From Clostridia bacterium (GTDB lineage Bacteria; Bacillota; Clostridia; TANB77; CAG-508), in assembly GCA_900754285.1 (NCBI GenBank), contig CAAECB010000054.1:1-10915 (forward strand): 10,915 bases of DNA, read 5' to 3'. Of the stretch, positions 1-6,396 are shown in pieces (positions within the stretch are counted from its first letter, which is position 1; every line of letters begins with the position of its first letter). Below the pieces are notes generated by a model. The model searched no databases. It worked only from the letters and a program-made list of their open reading frames with translations, and was not told where the DNA came from. The translations under genes were made by a program, and so were the position numbers.

Positions 1-11
1 ATATTAAATAA

Positions 12-48
12 AAATATGTATAATTTTTTGAATTTTTTATACATATTT
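12..48. repeat. AT-rich inverted repeat upstream of fic gene
   Basis: A perfect 12-bp inverted repeat (AAATATGTATAA at 12-23 against TTATACATATTT at 37-48) encloses a 13-nt T-rich loop. It lies about 50 bp before the start of the Fic gene. It could be a weak terminator of an upstream gene or an operator. The arms hold a single G:C pair, so chance is a real possibility in sequence this AT-rich. Confidence 0.35.
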
Positions 49-99
49 ATTGAATATATATAAAAAATATGGTAATTTATATATAAGGAGGTATCAAAA

Positions 100-1161
100 A
101 TGAGCTTAAATTTATTACCATATAATAACATAGATTTAAAAACTAATCGTATTTTAGAGCAGTTAACTTTATCATCAAGAGCACTTGCAGAATTAAAAGG
201 ATATGCAAATACAATTCCTAATATGCATATTTTAATAAATGCAGTAACAATAAATGAAGCAAAAGACAGTAGTGCAATTGAAAATATTGTAACAACACAT
301 GATGACATATACAAAGTTCTTACTGAAAGTGGCTATAAAGAAGAAAATGCAAAAGAAGTTGTTGATTATAGAAATGCTATTTGGACAGGGTATGAACAAA
401 TAAAGAAAGATGGATTTATAAGCACAAATACTTTAGTTAAAATACAAGGAACTATTGAGCATAATAGAGCAGGAATAAGAAAATTACCTGGAACAGAATT
501 AAAAAATTCTGTAACTGGAAAAACGATTTATACTCCACCTCAAGATGAAAAAGAAATACGCAATTATTTAAAAAATTTGGAAGATTTTATAAATAATAAT
601 GATGATGGAATTGATCCATTAATAAAAGTCTGTTTAATTCATTATCAATTTGAAAGCATTCATCCGTTTTATGATGGAAATGGAAGAACAGGCAGAATAT
701 TAAATATATTATATTTAGTATTAAACAACTTAATTGATAGTCCAATATTATACTTAAGCAAATATATTAATAAAACAAAGCAAGAATACTATAAATTATT
801 TAATGAAGTTAGAGAAAACAATAATTTTGAAGAGTGGATATTATATATTTTAAAAGGGATAGAAATCACTTCAAAAGAAACTATTGAATTAATAAAAAAT
901 ATACAAAATGAGATGATGGAATATAAAAAAGAGTTTAAGGAAAAACTTCCTAAAATTTATTCTAAAGAACTATTAGAAAGTCTATTCTATGAAGTATATA
1001 CTAAAATTTCTTATATTGAAAAAGCATGTAATGTAACTAGAATTACAGCTACTTCATATTTAAATCAATTAGAAGATGCAGAACTTTTGGTTTCAGAAAA
1101 AATTGGTAGAGAAAAAATATATAAAAATGTAAGACTTACTGAATTATTGGCAAGTAATTAA
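100..1161 (+). CDS. Fic family protein (class II AMP-transferase, C-terminal winged helix)
   Basis: A 353-aa Fic-domain protein. Fic enzymes usually transfer AMP from ATP to a hydroxyl side chain of a target protein in the cytosol. The catalytic motif HPFYDGNGRTGR is complete at residues 188-199, with catalytic His188 and the phosphate-binding GNGR. An N-terminal inhibitory motif of the form [S/T]xxxE[G/N] is present as S57-x3-E61-N62. This marks a class II, self-inhibited Fic in which the helix lies in the same chain, so no separate antitoxin is needed. Residues from about 285 to 345 look like a winged helix-turn-helix (KACNVTRITATSYLNQLE). This three-part layout matches the SoFic-like group, which is of about this length. 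The ATG at 100 follows AAGGAGGT (85-92) at 7-nt spacing. The target is unknown. The gene appears intact and stands alone, ending before a hairpin. Confidence 0.93.
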   Translation: MSLNLLPYNNIDLKTNRILEQLTLSSRALAELKGYANTIPNMHILINAVTINEAKDSSAIENIVTTHDDIYKVLTESGYKEENAKEVVDYRNAIWTGYEQIKKDGFISTNTLVKIQGTIEHNRAGIRKLPGTELKNSVTGKTIYTPPQDEKEIRNYLKNLEDFINNNDDGIDPLIKVCLIHYQFESIHPFYDGNGRTGRILNILYLVLNNLIDSPILYLSKYINKTKQEYYKLFNEVRENNNFEEWILYILKGIEITSKETIELIKNIQNEMMEYKKEFKEKLPKIYSKELLESLFYEVYTKISYIEKACNVTRITATSYLNQLEDAELLVSEKIGREKIYKNVRLTELLASN

Positions 1162-1175
1162 TTTTATTAAATAAT
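1147..1175 (+). promoter_or_regulatory. possible sigma-A promoter at the end of the Fic gene
   Basis: TTGGCA (1147-1152, 5 of 6 to the -35 consensus), a 17-nt spacer, then AATAAT (1170-1175, 5 of 6 to the -10). It overlaps the last codons and stop of the Fic gene. It would start a transcript whose leader carries the 1221-1260 hairpin before the small gene at 1277. Chance matches are common in DNA of this composition. Confidence 0.35.
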
Positions 1176-1220
1176 AATTTAACTTAGAAAAGGTTATAGA
1201 CACAAATATTTAATTATAAA

Positions 1221-1260
1221 AGAAGAGAGGTTCATTTTATATAAAATGTTCCTCTTTTTT
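1221..1260 (+). terminator. hairpin with T-run: terminator of fic gene or leader attenuator
   Basis: AGAGG (1226-1230) pairs with CCTCT (1251-1255). Inside is a perfect 16-nt palindrome (CATTTTAT/ATAAAATG) separated from the outer stem by a T-T mismatch pair on each side. The stem ends in a run of six T. An A-rich stretch before it (1221-1225) can pair with the T-run, so the structure could also act leftward. It is only 4 nt before the ribosome-binding site of the next gene, an unusual place for a plain terminator. Confidence 0.7.
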
Positions 1261-1263
1261 GAT

Positions 1264-1272
1264 AAAGGAGGG
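1264..1272 (+). promoter_or_regulatory. ribosome-binding site fixing the GTG start at 1277
   Basis: AAAGGAGGG is a near-perfect Shine-Dalgarno sequence 4 nt before GTG at 1277. It lies inside the longer open frame that begins with TTG at 1259, which has no such site before it. The GTG is therefore the likelier start. Confidence 0.6.
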
Positions 1273-1276
1273 AAAA

Positions 1277-1480
1277 GTGGCAGTTTACAAATTAAATGAA
1301 ATAACAAAAACATTAGACAAATTATTCAAATACAATGTTAAAACAACAGAAAAAGTTGCTAATTTAAAATGGCAAGACTTGGACTCTATTGGAGATTTTT
1401 CACCTTTCGAGAAAAGTCTTATTATGTACTTGAAAATTATTATTAAAAGCAATTACAAAACAATTGGAGGAATTAAGTAA
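1277..1480 (+). CDS. small hypothetical protein (67 aa)
   Basis: I do not recognise this protein. It has 67 residues counted from the GTG start, no signal peptide and no clear membrane span. It contains amphipathic, probably helical segments: KLNEITKTLDKLFKYN, then a stretch with a conserved-looking LKWQDLDSIGDFSPFEKS, then a hydrophobic helix LIMYLKIIIKSNYK. The layout resembles small helical accessory proteins seen in clostridial mobile elements, but that is an impression and no family is claimed. Its stop overlaps the next ATG (TAATG at 1478-1482), so the two small genes are probably translationally coupled. Expression must pass, or start within, the hairpin just upstream. Confidence 0.6.
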   Translation: MAVYKLNEITKTLDKLFKYNVKTTEKVANLKWQDLDSIGDFSPFEKSLIMYLKIIIKSNYKTIGGIK

Positions 1481-1636
1481 TGGATGAGTATATTAAAGGT
1501 TTTATGGATAAAAATGATATATCATTTAACGAATTTTTTTGAAAATCATAAACTAAAAATTTTAAGTAAACATAAAAAATACAATGATTTAAAAAGTAAA
1601 AAGAGAAAAATATTTAAGAACTTTGAAAAAATATAA
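1480..1636 (+). pseudogene. small hypothetical protein broken by a frameshift at a T7 run
   Basis: The ATG at 1480 overlaps the previous stop and follows a TTGGAGG site (1464-1470). The frame gives 20 residues, MDEYIKGFMDKNDISFNEFF, and stops at TGA 1540-1542, directly after a run of seven T (1534-1540). Skipping one T lets the frame continue for another 31 residues to TAA 1634-1636. The continuation begins ENHKLKILSKHKKYND and is Lys-rich and helical, in keeping with the first part. The intended product is therefore probably about 51 aa. The cause may be a real indel, a homopolymer sequencing error, or a +1 slip at TTT-TGA, where Phe tRNA could re-pair on UUU before a slow stop. No function is assigned. 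Confidence 0.5.
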
Positions 1637-1642
1637 AAATCC

Positions 1643-1671
1643 TTGAAAAATTTTAAAAAATGTGATACTTT
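1643..1671 (+). promoter_or_regulatory. weak candidate promoter upstream of the xth remnant and vex-like unit
   Basis: TTGAAA (1643-1648), a 17-nt spacer and TACTTT (1666-1671). The -35 is fair (4 of 6), the -10 poor (3 of 6). It is the best match seen between the small genes and the transporter, and is offered only as a candidate. Confidence 0.22.
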
Positions 1672-1716
1672 ATATGTAAATTTGTTAAATTCTAATTTAG
1701 AAAGAGGCTCTTAAAA

Positions 1717-1806
1717 ATGAAAATTATAATTTATAATTTGAATGGGCTAAGAGCAGCAAACAAATTGAATGTATTAAATTGGATAAAGCAAGAGGATTGT
1801 GAGTAG
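1717..1806 (+). pseudogene. remnant of exonuclease III (xth/exoA) N-terminus
   Basis: A 29-codon frame begins MKIIIYNLNGLRAANK and continues LNVLNWIKQEDCE before TAG at 1804. This fits the start of exonuclease III-type AP endonucleases, whose N-terminus reads roughly MK-I-S-[WF]-N-x-NGLRA followed some residues later by a W-[LI]-K-x-x-D segment. Asn7, the metal-site Asn of this family, is present. The full enzyme is about 250 aa, and the rest of it (ETK motif, catalytic core) is not found downstream, where the permease gene starts 71 bp later. It is therefore a truncated relic, probably cut by the event that joined it to the transporter locus. The homology call rests on recognition of a short motif, so a chance match is possible. 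Confidence 0.55.
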
Positions 1807-1877
1807 AATCCTATTTTGAATGGAAAGTAGTAAAAAGAATGGAATCTATTAAATATGTATAAAGGAGAGTGATAAAA

Positions 1878-3155
1878 ATGTTAAAAAATGCTATAGCATA
1901 TATCTTGAGAAAGAGGAGTAGAACAGTTATTATATTTATTATTTTAACAATAGTTCTTTCATGCTTATACTCATGTTTAAACATAATGAAATCAGCAATC
2001 AGCTTAGAAAATAATTTATATAAGTTATCAAATACATTTTTATCAATAACACAAAATAACAATGAGAACTTTAAAACAAATCAATTTAAAGAAATAGAAA
2101 ATATAAAAGAGATAAAAGAAACAATTCCCCAATATGATGGACTAGCAAAATCTACAAATATTAAAGCAGTAGAAGGAATGCAAATGATTGAAAGAGACGA
2201 TATGCCAGAAGAATTTAGAAATATATTTTCAATAGAAGCCACAAATAATACTGGAAAGGACAATTTATTTAATAGTGGAGTTTTTACTCTTATAAAAGGT
2301 AGACATATTGAAAAAGATGACAGAGAAAAAATTATTATACATGAAGAACTGGCACAAAAAAATAATTTAGAATTAAATGATAAAATTCGTCTTGAACTAT
2401 TTGATTTAAACAATAATGAAATAAAAACAGAATATGAATATGAGATTATTGGGATTTTTTCTGGAAAAAAACAAGAAAAATACACAGGAATGACATCAGA
2501 CTTTAGCGAAAATATGGTATTTATTGATTATGAATCAAGCCAAGTAGCATTAAACAAAGCAGAAAACAATAAAGTTGTAAATAAACTTGAAATATTTTCA
2601 GATAGTCCAAAAGATACAAATATAGTATTAAATAAAATTAAAGGAATAAAAATTGATTGGTCAAAATTCAATATTGAAAAAAATGATGATGTATATGAAG
2701 AAACTTTAGAATCTGTAGAAGGGATAAAACATATAATAAAGGTTATGACATATTTAATTATGACAGGAGGAATAATAGTTTTATCATTAATATTAATTTT
2801 ATGGCTAAGGGAAAGAATTTATGAAATAGGAATATTATTATCAATAGGAATAAGTAAAGCAAAAATTATAGCTCAATTTATATTTGAGTTAATATTTATA
2901 TCACTACCATCTATAGTATCATCTTTATTTTTAGGAAATGTGATATTAAATCAAATAATAGGTGGATTTATCAATTCTGATAATTCGACAATAATTATTA
3001 AAAATTTACTAAAAAATGACAATTTAATATCAAATATTACAATATTTTTACAAAGTTATGGAATATTAATAGGAATTATTGTTTTATCAGTTATTATTGC
3101 AAGTGCAATGATATTAGTAAAAAAACCAAAAGAAATATTATCAAAAATAAGTTAG
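1878..3155 (+). CDS. FtsX/MacB-type ABC permease, Vex1-like
   Basis: A 425-aa integral membrane permease with the FtsX/MacB layout: span 1 at about residues 16-36, a large extracytoplasmic domain at about 37-285, then spans at about 287-310, 330-356 and 393-414. The C-terminus has the usual short basic tail with a KKPKEIL motif. MacB-class systems transmit ATPase movement to an external domain and act on peptides or lipids rather than forming a classic channel. The size and the permease-ATPase-permease order match Vex1 of the pneumococcal Vex123 exporter. ATG 1878 follows AAAGGAGA (1861-1868) at 9-nt spacing. The in-frame GTG at 1869 abuts that site and is unlikely to be used. It is paralogous to the permease at 3821: both start with K-N-A-x-A-Y-x-x-RK and share a motif of the form I-H-x-x-L-A-x-KNNL near residues 154-164. 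The ATPase gene follows after 9 nt. Confidence 0.85.
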   Translation: MLKNAIAYILRKRSRTVIIFIILTIVLSCLYSCLNIMKSAISLENNLYKLSNTFLSITQNNNENFKTNQFKEIENIKEIKETIPQYDGLAKSTNIKAVEGMQMIERDDMPEEFRNIFSIEATNNTGKDNLFNSGVFTLIKGRHIEKDDREKIIIHEELAQKNNLELNDKIRLELFDLNNNEIKTEYEYEIIGIFSGKKQEKYTGMTSDFSENMVFIDYESSQVALNKAENNKVVNKLEIFSDSPKDTNIVLNKIKGIKIDWSKFNIEKNDDVYEETLESVEGIKHIIKVMTYLIMTGGIIVLSLILILWLRERIYEIGILLSIGISKAKIIAQFIFELIFISLPSIVSSLFLGNVILNQIIGGFINSDNSTIIIKNLLKNDNLISNITIFLQSYGILIGIIVLSVIIASAMILVKKPKEILSKIS

Positions 3156-3164
3156 GAGATTACA

Positions 3165-3809
3165 ATGGATATATTAGAAATAAAAAATGTAACATATAAT
3201 TATTCAAATTCAAAAGAGAAGATTTTGTCATCTGTAAATCAAAAATTTGAACTTGGACAATTTTATGCAATAATAGGAAAATCAGGAGCAGGGAAGTCAA
3301 CATTACTTTCATTATTAGCAGGACTAGATAAGCCACAAAAAGGTCAAATTTTATTTAAAAACGAGGATATAGAGAAAAAGGGATATAGTAATCATAGAAA
3401 AAACAATATAGCATTAGTTTTTCAAAATTATAATTTAATTGATTATTTAACACCAATCGAAAATGTTAGATTAGTAAATAAAAAGGCATCAGAAGATATT
3501 TTGTTAAAATTGGGACTTGATAAAAGTCAGATAAATAGAAATGTAATGAAACTATCTGGTGGTCAACAGCAAAGAGTAGCCATAGCAAGAGCATTAGCAT
3601 CAGAAGCACCAATAATTCTAGCTGACGAACCTACAGGAAATCTTGATAGTGACACTGCAGGAGAAATAATAGAAATATTAAAAAAATTGGCTAAAGAGAG
3701 AAATAAATGTGTAATAGTTGTAACACATAGTAAGGAAGTTGCAAATTCTGCTGATATTATTTTAGAATTAAGTGACAAAAAATTAAGAAAGATAAGTAAA
3801 ATTAATTAG
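3165..3809 (+). CDS. ABC transporter ATPase, Vex2/LolD/MacB class
   Basis: A complete 214-aa ATPase of the exporter class that works with FtsX/MacB permeases. Visible motifs are Walker A GKSGAGKS (38-45), the Q-loop Gln87 in VFQNYN, signature LSGGQQQR (130-137), Walker B ILADEP (151-156) with catalytic Glu155, the D-loop NLDS and the switch His188 in VTHS. All key residues are present. It lies between two related permeases, so the transporter is probably a permease heterodimer with an ATPase dimer on the cytosolic face. ATG 3165 is preceded by TAGGAG (3153-3158), which overlaps the stop codon of the upstream permease and points to one operon. The length fits Vex2. Confidence 0.93.
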   Translation: MDILEIKNVTYNYSNSKEKILSSVNQKFELGQFYAIIGKSGAGKSTLLSLLAGLDKPQKGQILFKNEDIEKKGYSNHRKNNIALVFQNYNLIDYLTPIENVRLVNKKASEDILLKLGLDKSQINRNVMKLSGGQQQRVAIARALASEAPIILADEPTGNLDSDTAGEIIEILKKLAKERNKCVIVVTHSKEVANSADIILELSDKKLRKISKIN

Positions 3810-3820
3810 GGGGTATATTG

Positions 3821-5197
3821 ATGATAAAAAATGCTTTTGCATATGTAACAAGAAAAAGTTTAAAATCAATAATAATATTATTAGTTATTATGGCTATGTC
3901 AACACTTAGTCTGATTAGCTTGGCAATTAAAGATGCTACTAATAGAGCTTCAGAAGAAACTTTTAAAAATATAACAAATAGTTTTTCTATGGAAATAAAT
4001 AGAAGAGTTAATCTTGGAACACCTAGAGGTGGAGGGAATATAAAAGGAAAAGACATAAAAAAAATAGCTGAATCTGAAGATATTTCCTCTTTTGTAAAGA
4101 GAATAAATAGTGTAGCTGATTTGGTAGATAATGATATTATAGAAACTAAAAAAACAATTGCAAATCAATCACCAGAAAGAGCAGAAAATTTTAAAAGAAC
4201 AGTTATGCTAACAGGAGTTAATGATTCATCAAAAGAAAATAAATTTGTGTCAGGAGCTTACAAATTAATAGAAGGAGAACATTTAAAAGAAAATGACAAA
4301 AGTAAGATTTTAATACATAAAGACTTAGCTGAAAAAAACAATTTGAAAATTGGAGATAAAATAAAAATTAAGTCCAATTTATTTGATGCAGATAATGAAA
4401 AAGGAGCAAATGAAACACTAGAAGTAGAAATAAAAGGAATTTTCGATGGTCACAATAAAAGTAGTGTAACTTCTGCACAAGAACTTTACGAAAATACATT
4501 AATAACAGATTTAGATACAGCTGCAAAAGTTTATGGAAATACAGAAGATACTGCAGTATATCAAGATGCAACATTTTTTGTAAAAGGTGATAAAAATTTG
4601 GATCAAGTCATTAAAAATATTAAAAAACTTGATATAAATTGGAAACAATACAATTTAATTAAAAGTTCAACAAATTATCCAGCACTACAACAATCAATAT
4701 CTGGTATATATTCAATAGCAAACAAATTATTTGCTGCTTCATTAATATTTGCAGGTATTACAGTTTCATTATTATTACTTTTATGGATGAATGCTAGAAA
4801 AAAAGAAATAGCAATTTTTCTATCATTAGGAATATCAAAATTGAAAATTTTTGGACAATTTGTTGTTGAATTAGTATTTATATCTATCCCTGCTTATATA
4901 GGCTCATATTTCTTAGCACTTTATACAGGAAACATGATAGGAAATAATATATTAAATAAAGTTACTGGAAATATAACAAAACAAATAGCAAAGCAATCGG
5001 CATCTAGTGGACTTGGTGGAGGAGCAGAAGTAGACGGATTTAATAAAACTCTAACAAGCTTAGATATTAATATATTACCAAAATCAATAATATATGTAAT
5101 TTTATTTATGTCTTTGGTACTTATAATATCTTTAGTGTTATCATCTATAAGTAGTTTAAAAAAGAACCCAAAGGAATTGTTAATTGATACAAAGTAG
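3821..5197 (+). CDS. FtsX/MacB-type ABC permease, Vex3-like
   Basis: A 458-aa permease paralogous to the one at 1878. Span 1 is at about residues 15-37, the extracytoplasmic domain at about 38-300, and further spans lie at about 302-323, 345-368 and 422-442, with a KKNPKELL tail. Two Gly-rich stretches are absent from the first permease: TPRGGG near 67-72, and SSGLGGGAEV near 395-404 in the outer loop between spans 3 and 4. Shared motifs with the first permease include I-H-K-D-L-A-EKNNL and D-I-N-W before the second span. ATG 3821 follows AGGGGG (3808-3813) at 7-nt spacing. TTG at 3818 is the alternative start and would add one residue. The length and place match Vex3. The partner ATPase lies 11 nt upstream. 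Confidence 0.87.
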   Translation: MIKNAFAYVTRKSLKSIIILLVIMAMSTLSLISLAIKDATNRASEETFKNITNSFSMEINRRVNLGTPRGGGNIKGKDIKKIAESEDISSFVKRINSVADLVDNDIIETKKTIANQSPERAENFKRTVMLTGVNDSSKENKFVSGAYKLIEGEHLKENDKSKILIHKDLAEKNNLKIGDKIKIKSNLFDADNEKGANETLEVEIKGIFDGHNKSSVTSAQELYENTLITDLDTAAKVYGNTEDTAVYQDATFFVKGDKNLDQVIKNIKKLDINWKQYNLIKSSTNYPALQQSISGIYSIANKLFAASLIFAGITVSLLLLLWMNARKKEIAIFLSLGISKLKIFGQFVVELVFISIPAYIGSYFLALYTGNMIGNNILNKVTGNITKQIAKQSASSGLGGGAEVDGFNKTLTSLDINILPKSIIYVILFMSLVLIISLVLSSISSLKKNPKELLIDTK

Positions 5198-5257
5198 ATG
5201 ACATAGTTTACAGATAATTAAATAATAAATAGTGTAAAAGTTAATAAGGATTTAGTT

Positions 5258-5584
5258 ATGAATAAAGAAGAAATAATAAAATATTGTTTAACATTAGAAA
5301 ATACATATAAGGATTGTCCATTTTCAGATGACTTTGAATCTGTAACAATGAAACATTGTAAAAATAAAAAATGGTTTGCGTTATTAATGAATGTAAATAA
5401 TAAGTTATACCTTAATGTTAAGACAGATCCAAATTATTCCGATATATTGAGAAATACTTATGATTATATAATACCTGCTTATCATATGAATAAGGAACAT
5501 TGGAATACAATTATTATAGATGAAAAGGTGGACGAGGATTTAGTAAAAGAATTGATAGAACAAAGTTATCAATTAACAAAGTAA
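5258..5584 (+). CDS. MmcQ/YjbR family protein
   Basis: A 108-aa protein of the MmcQ/YjbR family, which has a CyaY-like alpha-beta fold and is often described as DNA-binding although its role is poorly defined. The family pattern is clear: an early P-F-x-D element (CPFSDDF), a hydrophobic strand KWFALLMN, a KLYLNVKTDP segment, and near the end the signature YDYIIPAYHMNKEHWNTI followed by LIEQSYQL. The length is normal and no residue run seems missing. ATG 5258 follows TAAGGA (5245-5250) at 7-nt spacing. It sits 60 nt after the second permease and 69 nt before the response regulator, with no hairpin between, so it may be co-transcribed. A link to transport or signalling is not evident. Confidence 0.83.
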   Translation: MNKEEIIKYCLTLENTYKDCPFSDDFESVTMKHCKNKKWFALLMNVNNKLYLNVKTDPNYSDILRNTYDYIIPAYHMNKEHWNTIIIDEKVDEDLVKELIEQSYQLTK

Positions 5585-5653
5585 AGATAAATAGAAATAG
5601 TAAGTTATCGCTGAGTATAAGTATGATACAAATAAATAATTTAGGAGAAATAA

Positions 5654-6313
5654 ATGAAAAAAATATTAGTGGTAGAAGATGACAATACAATTCATAAAAT
5701 TATTGAGGACATTCTAAAAAAAGAACACTACATTGTAATAAGTGCTTATTCTGGTACAGAAGCTATTTCCATAATAGAAAATGATAATATAGATCTAATA
5801 CTTTTAGACTTAATGCTACCTGGAATAAATGGAGAAGATATAGTAAAGAAAGTAAATAAGACTCTTCCTATAATAGTCATTAGTGCTAAAACATCTTCTG
5901 TTGATAAAGCTAAAGTATTATTAGAAGGTGCGAATGATTATATTACAAAGCCTTTTGAAAAAATTGAACTTTTAGCTAGAATACAAGTGCAATTAAGAAT
6001 AAGTAGTAACAAAAATAAAAATTTAAAATATAAAGAAATAGAACTATTAGAAGATAATAAAACTATGAAAATTCAAACCAATAAAATCATATTAACTAGA
6101 ACAGAATATACAATAATGAAAGAGTTATTATTAAATCCAAGTAAAGTAGTTACGAAAACAAGATTATTAGATTTAATGAGTATAGATTCAGAAAATTGCG
6201 ACGAAAGTTCTTTAAAGGTTCATATAAGCAATATAAGAAAGAAAATAAGAAAAATTACACAAGTAGAATATCTTGAAGCTGTATGGGGAATAGGATTTAA
6301 AATCAAAGAATAA
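5654..6313 (+). CDS. OmpR/PhoB-type response regulator
   Basis: A 219-aa two-component regulator. The receiver domain (about 1-115) has the acidic pair Asp9/Asp10, phospho-acceptor Asp52 in LLDLMLPG, the switch Ser77 in IVISA and Lys99 in the TKPF motif. The C-terminal winged helix (about 125-219) has the usual TRTEYTIMKELL and VHISNIRKKI segments and ends with VWGIGFKIKE. It would bind DNA as a dimer at direct repeats once phosphorylated, most likely by the kinase at 8181, which is separated from it by the ABC genes. The phased CTTTACT repeats just after its stop are the obvious target. Context and length are like VncR and the regulators of lantibiotic or bacitracin resistance loci. ATG 5654 follows AGGAGA (5643-5648). 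Confidence 0.93.
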   Translation: MKKILVVEDDNTIHKIIEDILKKEHYIVISAYSGTEAISIIENDNIDLILLDLMLPGINGEDIVKKVNKTLPIIVISAKTSSVDKAKVLLEGANDYITKPFEKIELLARIQVQLRISSNKNKNLKYKEIELLEDNKTMKIQTNKIILTRTEYTIMKELLLNPSKVVTKTRLLDLMSIDSENCDESSLKVHISNIRKKIRKITQVEYLEAVWGIGFKIKE

Positions 6314-6317
6314 AAAA

Positions 6318-6373
6318 CTTTACTAAAACTTTACTTTTTCTTAACTGTTTTCTTTACTATTTCTTGTTACAAT
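6318..6373 (+). promoter_or_regulatory. phased direct repeats with -10 box: likely response-regulator-dependent promoter
   Basis: Four heptamers lie on one strand: CTTTACT (6318-6324), CTTTACT (6329-6335), CTTAACT (6340-6346) and CTTTACT (6352-6358). Their spacings are 11, 11 and 12 bp, about one helical turn. TACAAT (6368-6373) is a good -10 box, but the position 17 bp upstream (6345-6350, CTGTTT) is a poor -35. Turn-spaced direct repeats overlapping a weak -35 are typical of promoters activated by OmpR-family regulators. The ATPase gene starts 24 bp after the -10. The binding protein is inferred from position only. Confidence 0.6.
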
Positions 6374-6396
6374 GAAATAGAAAGGAGAATAATTTT

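Noticed and set aside
1806..1862. Continuation of the exonuclease III remnant in another frame (ESYFEWKVVKRMESIKYV)
   Set aside because: The short peptide does not match any exonuclease III segment I can recall, so it was not joined to the remnant.
1811..2485. Minus-strand open frames opposite the first permease (83 and 134 aa)
   Set aside because: They lie wholly or mostly within a well-supported permease gene, are low-complexity hydrophobic translations of AT-rich antisense codons, and lack family motifs.
3563..4168. Minus-strand frames opposite the ATPase and second permease
   Set aside because: The plus-strand genes have complete ATPase motifs and permease architecture, and the antisense frames have no recognisable domain or good ribosome site.
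5207..5235. Promoter upstream of the YjbR gene (TTTACA at 5207)
   Set aside because: The position 17 nt downstream (TAGTGT) is too far from the -10 consensus to support a call.
6318..6358. Replication iterons
   Set aside because: The heptamers lie at a promoter between a response regulator and its likely target genes, with no replication initiator gene nearby.
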